Shown: positions 1-11,802, numbered from the stretch's first letter. The stretch: 64,000 nt of DNA from Orobanche coerulescens (GCA_033398695.1 CM065803.1:42647501-42711500); one strand, 5' to 3'. Numbers and translations are program-made. Notes: generated from the letters alone by a model not told the origin.

Positions 1-1399
1 GACTTTTCAACGTATGAGTTCGACTTTATAAAATCACCATTAATTCTTTAAAACTCCAAAAATTCTGAATCTTTTCAGTATTATATAGCATCAAGTTAGC
101 TTTCCAATGGTTCAAACGGTGAGTCAATCGGAGTACGGACGAAAGAGTTATGGTCGAAATAGCTAAGGGTGCACCATGTGCCTTTTTGTGCTGGAGCGGG
201 CTGTACCGCGGGCCGCGGCCCCTTCTGGCTGGGCTGCGGCACAAAGGAAGTGTACTGGGTAGTTTTTGGCCGTGGGCCATGGCACACTCATCCTGTGCCG
301 CGTCACACAGTACAGTTTTGCCTATTTCAGCGGGTTTCATGAGAATCAAGCTCATTTCATCACTTTCCTTCTTCCTCTCCTCCTTGGGCGATTTGTGGGC
401 GATATTTTGGGCGATTTAGCATCATCAAACTCAGATAATTTCATCTTCTTCAAGTTTTTGTGTGGATCATCAACATATTTGTGGATTCATCATCCTAATC
501 TAAGGTAAATTCTTCAACCCTTGAATTCGATTTTTGAGTTGGACCATGATGTTATGGGTGGTATAATCATGATTTGTGATGGATATACGTATGATTACGA
601 GTTTTATGAGTTATCATCGGATTGTTGGAAGTTTTTCTCAAGAATACTTTGAAGGTTGACTTGGAATTGGGATTTTCGAATAAATGTTATCGTAAGATCG
701 ATTTGAGTATTCCTATTGGATTATCGATAGTATTGAAGGTGTTTTGTTGGATTGAATCATTTGTTTGAAGTTGGTTTTAGATACAATTGGGTTTGGTTGT
801 TTAGGATGGTAGATTGTTGAAAGGTGTTTGTCGAAATGCCTCAATGAGTTTGGGATTTATTGTATCGACCTCTTGAATTGGTTGTGATCATGCTTGATTC
901 GTGTATTAAACGAATTGTCGGTAATTTTGTTATTCAAGGTTGTTTCGAGGACCGATAATCACTTCAAGGACGTTGCTCTTGGAAGGACTTTCTAGTCTTC
1001 GGTTTGAGGCAAGTTTCATACTTGTACTAGTCAATGAGATTAATGTCATCATATATGTGTATGAATGTGTTGTATCATTCTGAGACTTAGTCTCTTCAGG
1101 AATTCATTGATATTAAGAGATCGTTCGATATGATACCTTTCGACAATTATGCCAAATGTTATTCTTGTTTGTTAATGGCCGATTCAAGGGATTGTGATAC
1201 TCGTTATTAATGTCATTGTCGATATCCGGTTCGCGGTATCGATGTATCGATTGTTGTTAATATTGATGTCAATTTAAGACATCGTTGAGATCTTTGTTAT
1301 TCCTGCTTGGATGTCATTAAAACTCTACTGGCCGATTAAAGGCATTGGCATATTCATTTCTCACCTTCATCTTCGGTAACCGATTAAAGGTGCCGAGGC

Positions 1400-1690
1400 A
1401 TCCTTCATATCATTGTTATCGATTCGCCGGTCTCAGGCAAATCGAAGTGTTCAATCATTCATCATATCGTTGTCATCGATTGGCCGTTCTCAGGCAAATC
1501 GAAATGTTCAATCATTCACTATATCATTGTTATCGATTGACCTTTCTAAGGCAATCGAGGTATTCAATCATTCATCATATTACTCTTATCGATTGGCCGT
1601 TCTAAGGTAATCGAAGTGCTCAATCATTCATTAAATCATCCGCTACATCATTGTTATCGGTTGGCCGTTCTAAGGCAATCGAGGTATTAA
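1400..1690. repeat. Tandem repeats of about 60-78 bp with an ATCGATTG...AATCGA hairpin
   Basis: Successive units carry CGATTGGCC...GGCAATCG or close variants, followed by a tail such as GAGGTATT. Longer arrays of the same unit lie at 44985-45670 and 54165-54860 in element G. Each unit can fold into a short stem-loop. Confidence 0.8.
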
Positions 1691-1769
1691 ATTGGGACTG
1701 TCGAGGATGGTGCCTATCCGTGTGTTACTGTCATCGTGTTGGCCGACTCAAGGCAGCACACTATCCCTA

Positions 1770-1990
1770 ATTGTGATACGGCTTCGTGCCGTGCCTTCGG
1801 CCCTAATTGTGATACGGCTTCGTGCCGTGGCTTCGGCCCTAATGGTGATACGGCTTCGTGTCGTGGCTTCGGCCCTAACTGTGATACGGCTTCATGCCGT
1901 GGCTTCGGCCCTAATTGTGATACGACTTCGTGCCGTGGCTTCGGCCCTAATGGTGATACGGCTTTGTGCCGTGGCTTCGGCCCTAATCAA
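1770..1990. repeat. 36-bp tandem repeat array (six copies)
   Basis: The unit contains GATACGGCTTCGTGCCG followed by TGGCTTCGGCCC. It holds two nested inverted repeats, CGGC-TTCGT-GCCG and GGC-TTC-GGCC. The period is a multiple of three, so several frames stay open without being coding. Confidence 0.9.
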
Positions 1991-2768
1991 TAACAGCTGC
2001 GGGCTGTTTTGGCTTCATGTGATTGTGATATTTGACAGCTTCGGCTGAGTCGCTTTCAAGCCCTGTGATTGTCTTGATAAATTCATTGGAGCCTTCGGGC
2101 ATTGTGATTCATATTTAATTCAGCTCTGGTTTGGTTCATGTCGTGTAATTCATTGTGGTATTCTATGATTATGTTTCGCCGTTGGGCACTTATGTTCTAA
2201 TCTGTCGAACAGGTATAAATAGTATGCCGTGGGCATAGTATTTCATGAATGCTCAGTTCTTACCTTGGTTTGTGAGCATCTCGTATTATTATCATCATTG
2301 TACCGTTTCATTCTGCCTTTGGATGCATATCATGTTATACATGTATTTGATGTTCATTATCTGGATGACTGACCCCGTGGGGGCGGAACATGGTTTCATG
2401 TTTTAGGTGCTTGCGAGGAGAGAGTTGAGACACATGGGCATGACGATGGCGACGAGGCATTCGAGCGACACTAGTCCGAGTTGTTCATTGTTGGTCAGTC
2501 AGTTGGAGTGTACTCCAGTCTTGTCAGTTGTTGTCGTGTTGTATTACCCGAACAGATGTTCGTGGATGTTGTTGTATTTCATTTTGGCCATGTAGGCCAC
2601 TTTTGTCGTTGAAATTCCTTATCGGAATATTGTGTCGGATGTCATGGTAGGGACTATGATTTTCCCTTATTGTTTAATTTAATGTATTTTGGTCATGTTC
2701 GCCTGGTGGATCTCCTGGCGTGGGGTCCACGGCACTGTAATAACCCAATAGGATTTGGGGGTGTTACA

Positions 2769-2790
2769 GAAGATGGTGTCAGATATTTTG
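2769..2790 (+). promoter_or_regulatory. Element A primer-binding site
   Basis: GAAGATGGTGTCAGA starts directly after the LTR end. The TGGTGTCAGA part matches the usual initiator tRNA-Met site TGGTATCAGAG with one change, as in many plant Gypsy elements. Confidence 0.75.
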
Positions 2791-2826
2791 GGTTGTGAGA
2801 TACCCTGATATGTGAGTTATGTGGCT

Positions 2827-2865
2827 CTACCGATGCGGTAGTAGTGGGACTGTCAGGTTATGACA
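2827..2865 (+). other. Post-PBS leader hairpins of element A
   Basis: CTACCG-ATG-CGGTAG (2827-2841) is followed by TGTCA-GGTTA-TGACA (2851-2865). Element G has both at the same place with changed loops. A packaging or dimerisation role is inference only. Confidence 0.45.
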
Positions 2866-3124
2866 ATCTGGATAGTCGGGTTTTGTGAGTCGTAATATTA
2901 GTACGACTGCACGAGTCATTCATTCATCGAGTCGTCGTCAGTTGGGACTAGTATCGTGAGACCTCGAAGATTCGTATGACCTGTGTAAGGACTCGATTCT
3001 CTTTATGTTCATACATTCATCATGTCATTAATTGTTCATGCTTTGTTGAAACCTATATGTGATATTAGTGCTATGATTGATTCATGACTAATTGTTTTGG
3101 AGCACGCATGACTTGTGTAAGCAT

Positions 3125-4190
3125 TAAGGATCAACTCATTCATCAGTTAATAATCCTCAATCATCATTTTGATCTCATCACACAGTTAATTCATTCATCA
3201 CTCAGTTAATTCATTCATCACTTAGTTAATTCATTCATCACTCAGTCAATATCATTCATCACTCAGTTAATTCGTTCATCACTGAGTCAATATCATTACT
3301 CAGATAATTCATTCATCACTCGGTTAATTCATTCATCGCTCAGTCAATATCATTCATCACTCAGTTAATTCATTCATCACTCAGTCAATATCATTCATCA
3401 CTCAGTTAATTCATTCATCACTCAGTTAATTCATTCATCACTCAGTTAATTCATTCATCACTCAGTCAATATCATTCATCACTCAGTTAATTCGTTCATC
3501 ACTGAGTCAATATCATTACTCAGATAATTCATTCATCACTCGGTTAATTCATTCATCGCTCAGTCAATATCATTCATCACTCAGTTAATTCATTCATCAC
3601 TCAGTCAATATCATTCATCACTCAGTTAATTCATTCATCACTCAGTTAATTCATTCATCACTCAGTTAATTCATTCATCACTCAGTCAATATCATTCATC
3701 ACTCAGTTAATTCGTTCATCACTCAGTCAGTCTCATTACTCAGATAATTCATTCATCACTCGGTTAATTCATTCATCACCCAGCCAATATCATTGCTCAG
3801 TTAATTCATTCATCACTCAGTCAATTCATTCATCACTCAGTCGATCTCATTGCTTAGTTAATTCATTCATCACTCAGTCAATCTCATTGTTCAGTCAATT
3901 CATTCATCACTCAGTCAATCTCATTGTTCAGTCAATTCATTCATCACTCAGTTAATCTCATTGTTCAGTTAATTCATTCATCACTCAGTCAATCTCATTG
4001 TTCAGTCAATTCATTCATCACTCAGTCAATCTCATTGCTCAGTCAATTCATTCATCACTCAGTTAATCTCATCGCTCAGTTGATTCATTCATCACTCAGT
4101 CAATCTCATCGCTCAGTTAATTCATTATCACTCAGTCAGTCTCATTGTTCAATTAATTCATTAATCATCCAGTCCATCTCACGGTTCAGT
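3125..4190. repeat. TCATTCATCACTCAGTTAAT tandem array with 220-bp higher-order period
   Basis: A unit of about 20-24 bp is repeated for more than 1 kb between the primer site and the gag remnant. A variant-ordered block recurs at 3241, 3461 and 3681, a 220-bp higher-order period. The right half (from 3800) has a different unit mix built on TCAATCTCATTGTTCAG. Element G lacks the array at the matching place, so it expanded in A or its recent ancestors. Confidence 0.9.
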
Positions 4191-4455
4191 TGTTGACCTT
4201 GTGAATCAAATTTTCAACCTTATTAACTTGTTCAAGGTAATCATTTCAGGAATTTCATCAGATAGTCTTGTCACCTCACTTGATCTTTCATGCGATCTTA
4301 TCATATTCCGGCGTCATGTCGACGATCGTTTTATTGCATTATTAATGCATTCATTGTGTTAGAGTGTGTATGCTCATTGTTATCATTCCGTCTCGTAATC
4401 ATAATGCAATCTTCGTACGGGATCTGTAATTATCATGTGACTTTCCTGCCTCAGT

Positions 4456-5171
4456 ATGGAAAGAGTTGTCAGAGAGACATCGGACTCCGACGTCCAAGAG
4501 ATCATTTTCTAGTCGTCTTCATGCTGGGAGAGCATCTTCATCTCAGACGACGAGTTCGATTGTTGTTTGCTTTAACTGTTATTCAGCAGGACACATTAAT
4601 ACTCGGTGTACGGTACCAGATATTGTCTGTTTTCTGTGTGGGAACCCGGGACACCTTCAGAAATACTACAGGAGTTCTAGTGCCGGTAGATCTCGAGAGG
4701 GCTCACAAGCCTCGAGGGATTTTGTTACTCCAATCCGTACTTCATTCAAGGGGTCCTATAAGGCTTTGAGAGCCCGAGGTAAGGACATTCATCACCGGTT
4801 TTGAGCAAGTTAATTCTTGCTCGGTAGTAGGATAATCATTCATTTCATTGTCGTTCATTCATTCATATAATTCCTTCATCATGTACATCAATCATGTTGA
4901 GACTTGTCATTATGAAACTAATCATTCAATTCACGAGGAACAACGGTTCCAATCACTTCATTGAGACATCACTCATTACGTTATTAATTCACCTTGGCGA
5001 GTCATTCTTAATCCTTGTTGGATTTCGATTCATTATCATTCATTGTGATCATTTTGTTCTTGTGACCTTCCGGGATCATATTGTGCAGTGAGTTCAGATT
5101 TGGATCTACCTTGAATCAATGGGACCGAGGAGATCGATGATATGGACGATATCGATGTTGGGTACATTTGA
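4456..5171 (+). pseudogene. gag: Element A gag remnant: zinc-knuckle region
   Basis: The ATG at 4456 lies in the context (TTTC/CCTC)AGTATGGA also seen at the element G gag start (47442), but the sequence then jumps within about 35 bp to the zinc-knuckle part matching G from about 48360. Nearly all of the capsid-like region is gone. The frame at 4466-4804 encodes two CCHC-type knuckles: CFNCYSAGHINTRC is complete, and CFLCGNPGHLQKYY has lost its last cysteine. A 290-bp AT-rich stretch (about 4795-5090), absent from G, separates this from the gag tail (5091-5171), which ends at a TGA homologous to the G gag stop. No protease or RT follows. The product cannot be functional as read. Confidence 0.75.
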
Positions 5172-5572
5172 GATGTAACCTTGTTTTTCGGATGACTGTA
5201 TAACTCAATCCGTAATAATGTATCGTGGTTGTGGATCATTTATTGTTGATCTATTTATAATGATCGTATTTGAGAATCTTGAGATTTTGAGATTGTTTGA
5301 TGCATTCCTTTTGGTGTTGTACTGAGATTTCGTGATAATCTGGGTGATTGTTCATTGTGATTCGAGATGTAAAGTCATGGGGACTTAGGCGTGCGATAGA
5401 TATGGTTCCGAGGACTATATATGCATTGTTGTTCTTCTTTGGAGGTGTGAATCAGTGTTTGTATGGGCATCCGATGCCGAAGAGAAGCGAGCTTTCAGTT
5501 CGGGTGTATCTCATTGAGTTTTCCTGGCGGAATATTGCTTCTCCCAACTTGTTTTAAGTTTCGGGACGAAAC
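5172..5572 (+). other. Element A 3' untranslated region with pre-PPT palindrome
   Basis: Non-coding; homologous to the matching stretch of element G on both sides of its CACTA insertion. It ends with the inverted repeat AAGTTTCG-GGA-CGAAACTT (about 5556-5575), found before the polypurine tract of nearly every element here. Confidence 0.7.
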
Positions 5573-5577
5573 TTCTT

Positions 5578-5592
5578 TTAAGGGGGGTAGTA
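5578..5592 (+). promoter_or_regulatory. Element A polypurine tract
   Basis: TTAAGGGGGGTAGTA lies directly before the 3' LTR start TGTAATATCC, the expected place for plus-strand priming. Confidence 0.85.
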
Positions 5593-5979
5593 TGTAATAT
5601 CCTCGATTTCGATTTCCGATAATTTTTTTTTTGGTGTAATTCCATCTTAGCAACTCTATTGTGACCGTTTCGTCATTGCGAGAATGATTAATTCTACACT
5701 TTTTGTCATCCGAGTTCATCTCGGTGTCGTTCTGTTGAATTCCGTGTTCTTAAGCGACTTTTCAACGTATGAGTTCGACTTTATAAAATCACCATTAATT
5801 CTTTAAAACTCCAAAAATTCTGAATCTTTTCAGTATTATAGAGCATCAAGTTAGCTTTCCAATGGTTCAAACGGTGAGTCAATCGGATTCCGGGTCGAAA
5901 TAGCTAAGGGTGCACCATGTGCCTTTTTGTGCTGGAGCGGGCTGTACCGTGGGCCGCGGCCCCTTCTGGCTGGGCCGTG
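5593..5979 (+). repeat. Element A 3' LTR, first part
   Basis: Starts TGTAATATCC; from 5755 it matches the window start. It is interrupted at 5980 by element B, and its last five bases CCGTG (5975-5979) are duplicated at 16730-16734. Confidence 0.9.
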
Positions 5980-8287
5980 TGTAACACCCCAAATGGCGGT
6001 TATTACAGTGCCGTGAAATCCCACACTGGGACCCACCAGGCGATATCCAAAACAGGTTAAATAAATATTATTTGTGATACCGAATCACAACGAAAAGTCA
6101 TTTCTCCGATTAGGAGTTTATCAAAATATGGCCAACGGCCTTACAACACACAGGATCCGAAAAGAACAAGTATAAACCATATGGAGATGGAAAATACTTC
6201 AAATGTCAAATACAACCAAAAGTAATTTAAACGGAACAGGAAATAACACAACACGGTTTAACATAACCGGACAACAAAGATGAGGGGCCCCCGAACTAGT
6301 ATCCTCCGAATCCTTCGCCGTCGACATGCTCTTCCCGTGCCTTGCCTTTGCCTCGACCTAAAATACAATACAAGTATTTCGCCCAACACAGGGTCAGATA
6401 TACATGATAATCAATTCTTCTGACATTAAACAATTCACATATATAGATTTCAAGAATATCATTCCGATTATTAATCATACCCCTCGGGCGTACGAAACAA
6501 TCAGTCACAAAATATCGAACACATCCAATCATACATGGTCTGTGAACGATTAATATTATGGCTCAAGATGGACATCACAGTACGCCCGATCCGGAAATGT
6601 GTCCGTGCACATGTCCACCCCGTATACGGAATCCAGAAATATACGTGGGACAATGTACCTAATTAGCCTCACGAACTAACTTCTCGTGTGCACGGTCCAA
6701 TGTGGTGATATCCACGCATGACCATCGTGTGCCTGGCTAAAAATCCTACACAATAACCAATCGGCACGCAGATATGATTCCGGATATGTCACGATACAAC
6801 ATGACAACGAAACTCAAGGATAACACATCCAATTAAGGATCAAGAAAGACTCACCAAAGTGAAAATAAGGATCAACGAGATCAATGATTCAAAGGGACGT
6901 GTTTGGGAATGCAACACCCATGATGAAACGAAACAACGTCAAATCACGACAAGCATTTCATAACCATTTCATACACATGAATTATATAACCATCACAAGA
7001 ATCTAATCATCATTATAACCAAGCAAGATAACTTGCCTTAATACGGAGACGAGAATAGTCCTCTTCTTATCGGAACGAACGAACGGTCCTCGACAAGTTT
7101 TACCCGAACAATCAACCTTAAACGAAATACATCTTACTCAAAACATATTCGTATAATTATCAATATAGGATTAGTAAGACGTCAACCTACAATCCTTTAA
7201 AATAGTTTGTTACTACAAATCATTGAAACCTTATGCCGGGAATCCTTCTAACATCATTACAATTATAAGAATCGGTTTACAAAACTTACCGAATGTTCGC
7301 ATGGTTCATTATAAACAAGAGTTCTATCAAGGGTATGTTTGAATAACCAATTGTGATGCTAAGATCATCTTATGATGATTAAACTTCCAAAAACATTAAG
7401 AGGTTGAAAGGTAAAATCTGCACATTATGATTATTCCCTCTCATTAAATTGACTTTAAGCTAACAACAAGTTCATAAGTTCTGAGATTATACCATACTTA
7501 TGAAGGTTATCAAAGTCTTGTTACAAGGCTGGAGGGTTCATTAACATGATGGGGAATTCACCAATCCTAGTATGATGATCAAACCTCCTAAGTTCTCAAT
7601 ACAAAAGATTTATGAAAAGTTATTGTTGTAATTATCAAAACCTTTATCAATCTTCAAAGACTAGTGAACTGAACAAATATGATCTGTTAAAGCTTCTAAG
7701 GTTTCTGAACTAGATCATCTAATCTCATATTTAACATCATCAAGTTCTTCTCAAGGCAAATAAATACTTAAAATGGTGTTGAATCAATTTATGATATTAA
7801 GTTCTTGATTAAATCCAGTTATGAAGAAGCTAACCGATCCATCAAGTTTCTACTGAGTTAAATTCGTCCAGAAGTTTGAGTAATGACAGCTACAAACATG
7901 ATTAAATCACTATATCATCAAGAACACCTCCAACAAACCCTTATTAACATGTTCATCAAAAGTGCTTAAGGAGTTTAATTATAACCATGTTTTACTTGCT
8001 TAATCTACTCTAGGTGAAGTATAATTCGTCATTAATAATCAAAATAAGAAAATAATACAGAGAAGAAAACACACCAACCTCCAGAAATGAAGAATAACTT
8101 CAATGATATGAGAGAATATATCCCGAGCTTAAAAACAACTCCAAGTCTCCAAGAAAATGAGCTCTACTCCGAGATTCAAGGCTTAGAAACAAGTTGGTGA
8201 AGGTTTATATTGTTTTTAGAGTGCAGAGGGATGATATGTGAAGAGAGAAATTCGGTTTGGTTCGTGGAGAAATGAAAACAGTGGGTC

Positions 8288-8297
8288 CTATAAATAG
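8288..8297 (-). promoter_or_regulatory. Element B LTR TATA box
   Basis: CTATTTATAG on the minus strand, immediately downstream of the palindrome array. The right LTR copy lies near 16193-16202. Confidence 0.6.
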
Positions 8298-8307
8298 ATC
8301 GTGAGAC

Positions 8308-8644
8308 TTAGCGCACGCTATCGTGACAGCTTTAGCGACGCTAAGGCCCTTACGACGCTATCCGAACGATATTACGTACGTAAACGGCTTTCGGTGGCTA
8401 CCGCCTTGAATTATTGCAGCCGTTAGCGTACGCTAATGAAGAATGGGTTAGCGACGCTAGAAAAAGTAGATTCTCACCGACATGACACTCGGACATAGAT
8501 CGCATGCATGCTACCGGTTAAAAGGCTCACGTCTTTGAAGTCAATCATTGCCGATTCCTCTTAGCGTACGCAATGTAGGAAACCTTTACGCACGCTAAGT
8601 CACATGTTTAGCGACGTTAATAATACTATGTAGCGTACGCTACA
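8308..8644. repeat. Palindrome array TTAGCGYRCGCTAA, U3 of element B left LTR
   Basis: About ten units in 340 bp, including TTAGCGCACGCTA, TTAGCGTACGCTAA, TTACGTACGTAA and shortened TAGCGACGCTAA forms. The array ends 10 bp from the TATA box CTATAAATAG (8288-8297) on the transcribed side. Several units lack one central base relative to the right LTR. Confidence 0.85.
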
Positions 8645-8831
8645 TTAACAAAAATCCGAAAATGCAACACTCTAATAACATCGAATCATCACATATGAAA
8701 TAACAACGATATGATATTCAAATCTATAATACCTCAACATAAAACTAAATGCAACGATTTCTAATAATCGATTATCCAAATAATACAACGACAGGTAAAA
8801 ATGAAAAGTTACAATCGGATATTACATACTC

Positions 8832-8860
8832 CCCTTAAAAAGAGTTTCGTCCCCGAAACT
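8832..8860 (-). promoter_or_regulatory. Element B polypurine tract and pre-PPT palindrome
   Basis: On the minus strand AAGTTTCG-GGGA-CGAAACT is followed by CTTTTTAAGGGGAGTA and then the LTR start. The chromodomain stop TAA (8862-8860) abuts it. Confidence 0.85.
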
Positions 8861-9094
8861 TAAGGGGTAAATACCTCGGGGTATCTTGCTCGCATACTAT
8901 CCTCGGTCTCCCACGTAGCCTCCTCGACTCCGTGTCGCGACCACCGAACTTTCGGTAGGGGGATCGCCTTGTTCCGCAATTGCTTGATCCTCCTCTCGAG
9001 TATCCGTACAGACGCTCCTCGCACGAATGATCTTCGCTAAATCAATGTCTTCGAATTGAAGTACGTGGCTCGGATCAGCAACATATTTCCTCAC
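8860..9094 (-). pseudogene. pol: Element B integrase C-terminus and chromodomain
   Basis: The segment MRKYVADPSHVLQFEDIDL is the typical end of the Gypsy integrase. After a frame change the following bases encode a chromodomain-like stretch with VRILERR near its start and GVEEATWETE at its end, before a stop at 8860. In chromoviruses this domain steers integration toward chromatin marks. The match to the Tekay/Del lineage rests on remembered family motifs. As read, at least one indel separates it from the integrase core. Confidence 0.8.
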
Positions 9095-9143
9095 CGAGAG
9101 ACATGAAACACGTTGTGAATCTTACTCAAGGTCGGTGGCAAGG

Positions 9144-10268
9144 CTAGTCGATAGGCCGATCACCTACACGCTCCGTAACCTCAAACGGCCCAATATACCT
9201 TGGGCTCAGCTTGCCCCTTTTCCCGAAACGATAAACACCTCGAGTAGGAGACACCTTCATAAACACATGGTCACCAACCTCGAACTCCAGCGGTCTACGA
9301 CGATGGTCGCATAAGACTTGTCGACTTTGAGCCGTTAACAACCGACTCCTAATCAAAGTGATCTTATCACGGGCGGCTAACAACATATCGGGTTCCGTAC
9401 CCAGAGATTCCGGCAGTTCGTCCCAACACAAAGGGGACCTACGGCGACGGCCATACAAAGCCTCATACGGGGCCATCTGAATCGAAGCGTGCCAACTATT
9501 ATTTTAAGTGAATTACACCAAAGGCACTGGGCTTCCCAATCGTCCTTCCAATCAAGAGCACATGCTCTCAACATATCTTCTAGAGTCTCAGATGGTTCTC
9601 TCCGTGACCATCACCGAGGATGGAAAGCCGTCTTGAAATTCAACCGCGTGCCCATCGCACGATGAACTGCCTTCCAGAAATGTGACACAAATCGCCCGTC
9701 ACGGTCTGACACAATGCTCTTGGGGGTACCGTGTAGTCTCACAATTTCCTTAATAAACAGCTGGGCCAATCTCTCGGGGCCCCATGTGTCTTTAATTTCC
9801 AAGAAGTGAGCTGATTTGGTCAGACGGTCCACAATCACCCAAATCGTATTCATTCCTCGACGACTCGTCGGTAAGCTGGTGATAAAGTCCATAGATATGT
9901 CTTCCCATTTCCATTCGTGAATCGGGAGCGGTTTCAAAGATTCTCGGTCGCCGGTGCTCAATCTTAACTCATTGACAGGTCAAACACCTCGAAACGAATT
10001 CGGCAATCTCACGCTTCATATTCCCCCACCAATAATTCTGTTTCAAATCCTTATACATCTTGCTAGAGCCCGGGTGAATAGAGTACGGGGTAGCATGGGC
10101 TTCTCTCATGATACAGTTCTTCAATTCTTCGTCAGCGGGTACACAAACTCGATTTCTAAAACGTATCAATCCATCCTCGTGGATCACGAATCCAGGGGCT
10201 TTCCCCTGGGTTACTTCATCCCGAACCCGAGATAAGAATGGGTCCGTAATTTGCTTCGATTTGATCAT
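9144..10268 (-). pseudogene. pol: Element B integrase (zinc-binding, DDE core, GPY/F-like parts)
   Basis: Integrase inserts the cDNA copy into the host chromosome. The zinc-binding part (10268-9969) shows HPGSSKMYKDLKQNYWW and CLTCQ. The core (9961-9611) shows WEDISMDFITSLP with the first catalytic Asp and IVSDRDGRFVSHFW with the second. The Glu lies in a short GERT-like stretch around 9560-9610, reached only by a frame change. The segment 9476-9144 holds APYEALYGRRRRSPLCW and LSPRYIGPFEVTERVG. Four open segments in different frames cover one continuous domain order, so indels rather than rearrangement break it. Some of these could be assembly indels. Confidence 0.88.
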
Positions 10269-11063
10269 ATCATCGAGAGACGAAGAAATATCGAGGGTGC
10301 AAAGTTGTCCCTGACCACGCTGTAACCAAACTTCAATTTCGGCCTCATAAGGTCCAACTGCAATTCCCTCTCGCCGTTAAACGGCTCAAGATCTGCTCTC
10401 GCACTTGTCTTTCGGCTCAACGCGTCGGCAACCACATTTGCTTTACCCGGATGATAAAGGATTTCGATATCATAGTCCTTGATTAATTCTAGCCACCTTC
10501 TCTGCCTCATGTTCAACTCCTTCTGAGTAAAAATATACTTTAGGCTCTTGTGGTCCGTAAAGATCTGGCAGGTAACTCCATAAAGATAGTGGCGCCAGAT
10601 TTTCAAAGCAAACACCACGGCTGCTAACTCCAAGTCGTGGGTCGGATAGTTAACTTCATAGGGTCGCAATTGTCTCGATGCATAGGCGATTATTTTCCCT
10701 TCTGCATTAGTACACATCCTGCACTCGTCTCGACGCGTCACTATACACCACAAATCCTTCCGTTCCTTTGGTAAGACCAAAACAGGGCCGAAATCAATCG
10801 ACTCTTGAGCTCTTCAAAACTCTTCGACATGCTTCGACCACAAATACTTCTTGTCCTTCCAGTAAGTTAGTCATCGGTTGCGAAATTTTAGAGAATCCCT
10901 CCACGAATCGCCGGTAGTAACTGCTAGCCGAGGAAACTACGAACTTCCTTCACTTTCTTCGGTGGTAGCCAATCTCGAATGGCTTCCGTCTTTTGTGGGT
11001 CCACTCACCCCTTCCGATATCACATGCCCGAGAAAGACAACCTCGGGCATCCGTAACTCACAC
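10265..11063 (-). pseudogene. pol: Element B RNase H and RT connection
   Basis: RNase H degrades the RNA strand during reverse transcription. The open part (10780-10265) contains [33 protein letters not shown] and [15 protein letters not shown], all typical of Gypsy RNase H. The stretch 10781-11063 between RT and RNase H corresponds to the RT thumb/connection and is split by indels. The end overlaps the integrase segment by a few bases in another frame. Confidence 0.88.
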
Positions 11064-11802
11064 TTAGTAAATTTCCCATAAAGTTGTTCTCGCCTCAAAG
11101 TATCGAGAACTTGGTGGAGGTGATTCTCGTGTTCCTCGTGGTCGCGAGTAAATCGTAATGTCGTCGATGAAAACGACTACAAAGCGATCCAGATAGTTAA
11201 TAAAAACTCGATTCATCAACTCCATGAATACCGCCGGTGCATTAGTCACCCAAATGGCATCACCACGAACTCATAATGCTCATAGCGAGTACGAATGCCG
11301 TCTTGAAATGTCGACTCTCGAATCCTCAATCGATGATAACCAGATCTCAAGTCGATCTTAGAAAACACGACAGCCTCCCGAAGTTGGTCCAAGAAATCAT
11401 CAATACGAGGCAAGGGATACTTGTTCTTGATGGTTACCTGCTCACTCACGGTAATCAATACATAAGCGTAGAGATCCATCTTTCTTCCGCACAAATAACA
11501 CCGGTGCTCCCCAAGGACGACTCGGTCGAATATAGCCTTTGTCACCAACTCCTGCCGGGTTCTTCAATTCTTGCATCTCGGGGCCATACGGTACGGTGTT
11601 TTTGAGAGCGGGACGACTGTTCTAACTCAATAATAAATTCCACGTCACGATGAGGAGGTAAGCCTGGCAACTCGTCTGGAAATACATCAGGGTAATCTCG
11701 GACTACCGGAATGTCGGCCAATTCAACTGATCGACCGGTTGATTTGGTCATGTAGCACCAATAACCAATACACCCTTGATTAAGCAGTTTCGCTGCTTTC
11801 AT
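11064..11802 (-). pseudogene. pol: Element B reverse transcriptase
   Basis: Copies element RNA into cDNA. Three overlapping open segments keep colinear order. 11802-11542 holds YPDVFPDELPGLPP, just upstream of the RT fold. 11548-11246 holds [14 protein letters not shown] and [11 protein letters not shown] with a catalytic Asp. 11249-11064 holds [12 protein letters not shown] with the FIDD catalytic pair. The gap from the protease (11803-11964) is frame-broken. No catalytic residue is lost by substitution, so damage is mainly small indels. Confidence 0.9.

Larger units (their letters stand above)
1..2768 (+). repeat. Element A 5' LTR (5'-truncated by window)
   Basis: Nearly identical to 5755-5979 plus 16735-19266. 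In order: degenerate GCGGCAC palindromes (about 195-310), a TATA-like TATTTCA at 314, a donor-like AG|GTAAAT near 504, the conserved block GAGGCAAGT near 1010, 78-bp hairpin repeats (1400-1690), 36-bp repeats (1770-1990), the hairpin pair 2373-2402 before TTAG|G, the terminal hairpin 2706-2714/2722-2730, and the end GGTGTTACA. Open frames inside are repeat artefacts. Confidence 0.9.
5980..8826 (-). repeat. Element B 3' LTR (left copy)
   Basis: Read on the minus strand it starts TGTAATATCCG at 8826 and ends GGTGTTACA at 5980. Features: palindrome array 8308-8644, TATA box 8288-8297, hairpin AAATAC/GTATTT (6361-6379) beside CCC/GGG (6382-6393) next to the acceptor-like TTTTAG|G, and the terminal hairpin at 6013-6036. 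Confidence 0.93.

Noticed and set aside
1692..2048. 118-codon open frame with repeated RLRAVASAL wording (also 18190-18546 and 45788-46183)
   Set aside because: Made by the 36-bp repeat; several frames on both strands stay open for the same reason.
3125..4190. Repeat array that could suggest a CRISPR
   Set aside because: Units are contiguous with no unique spacers, and the context is a plant retrotransposon.
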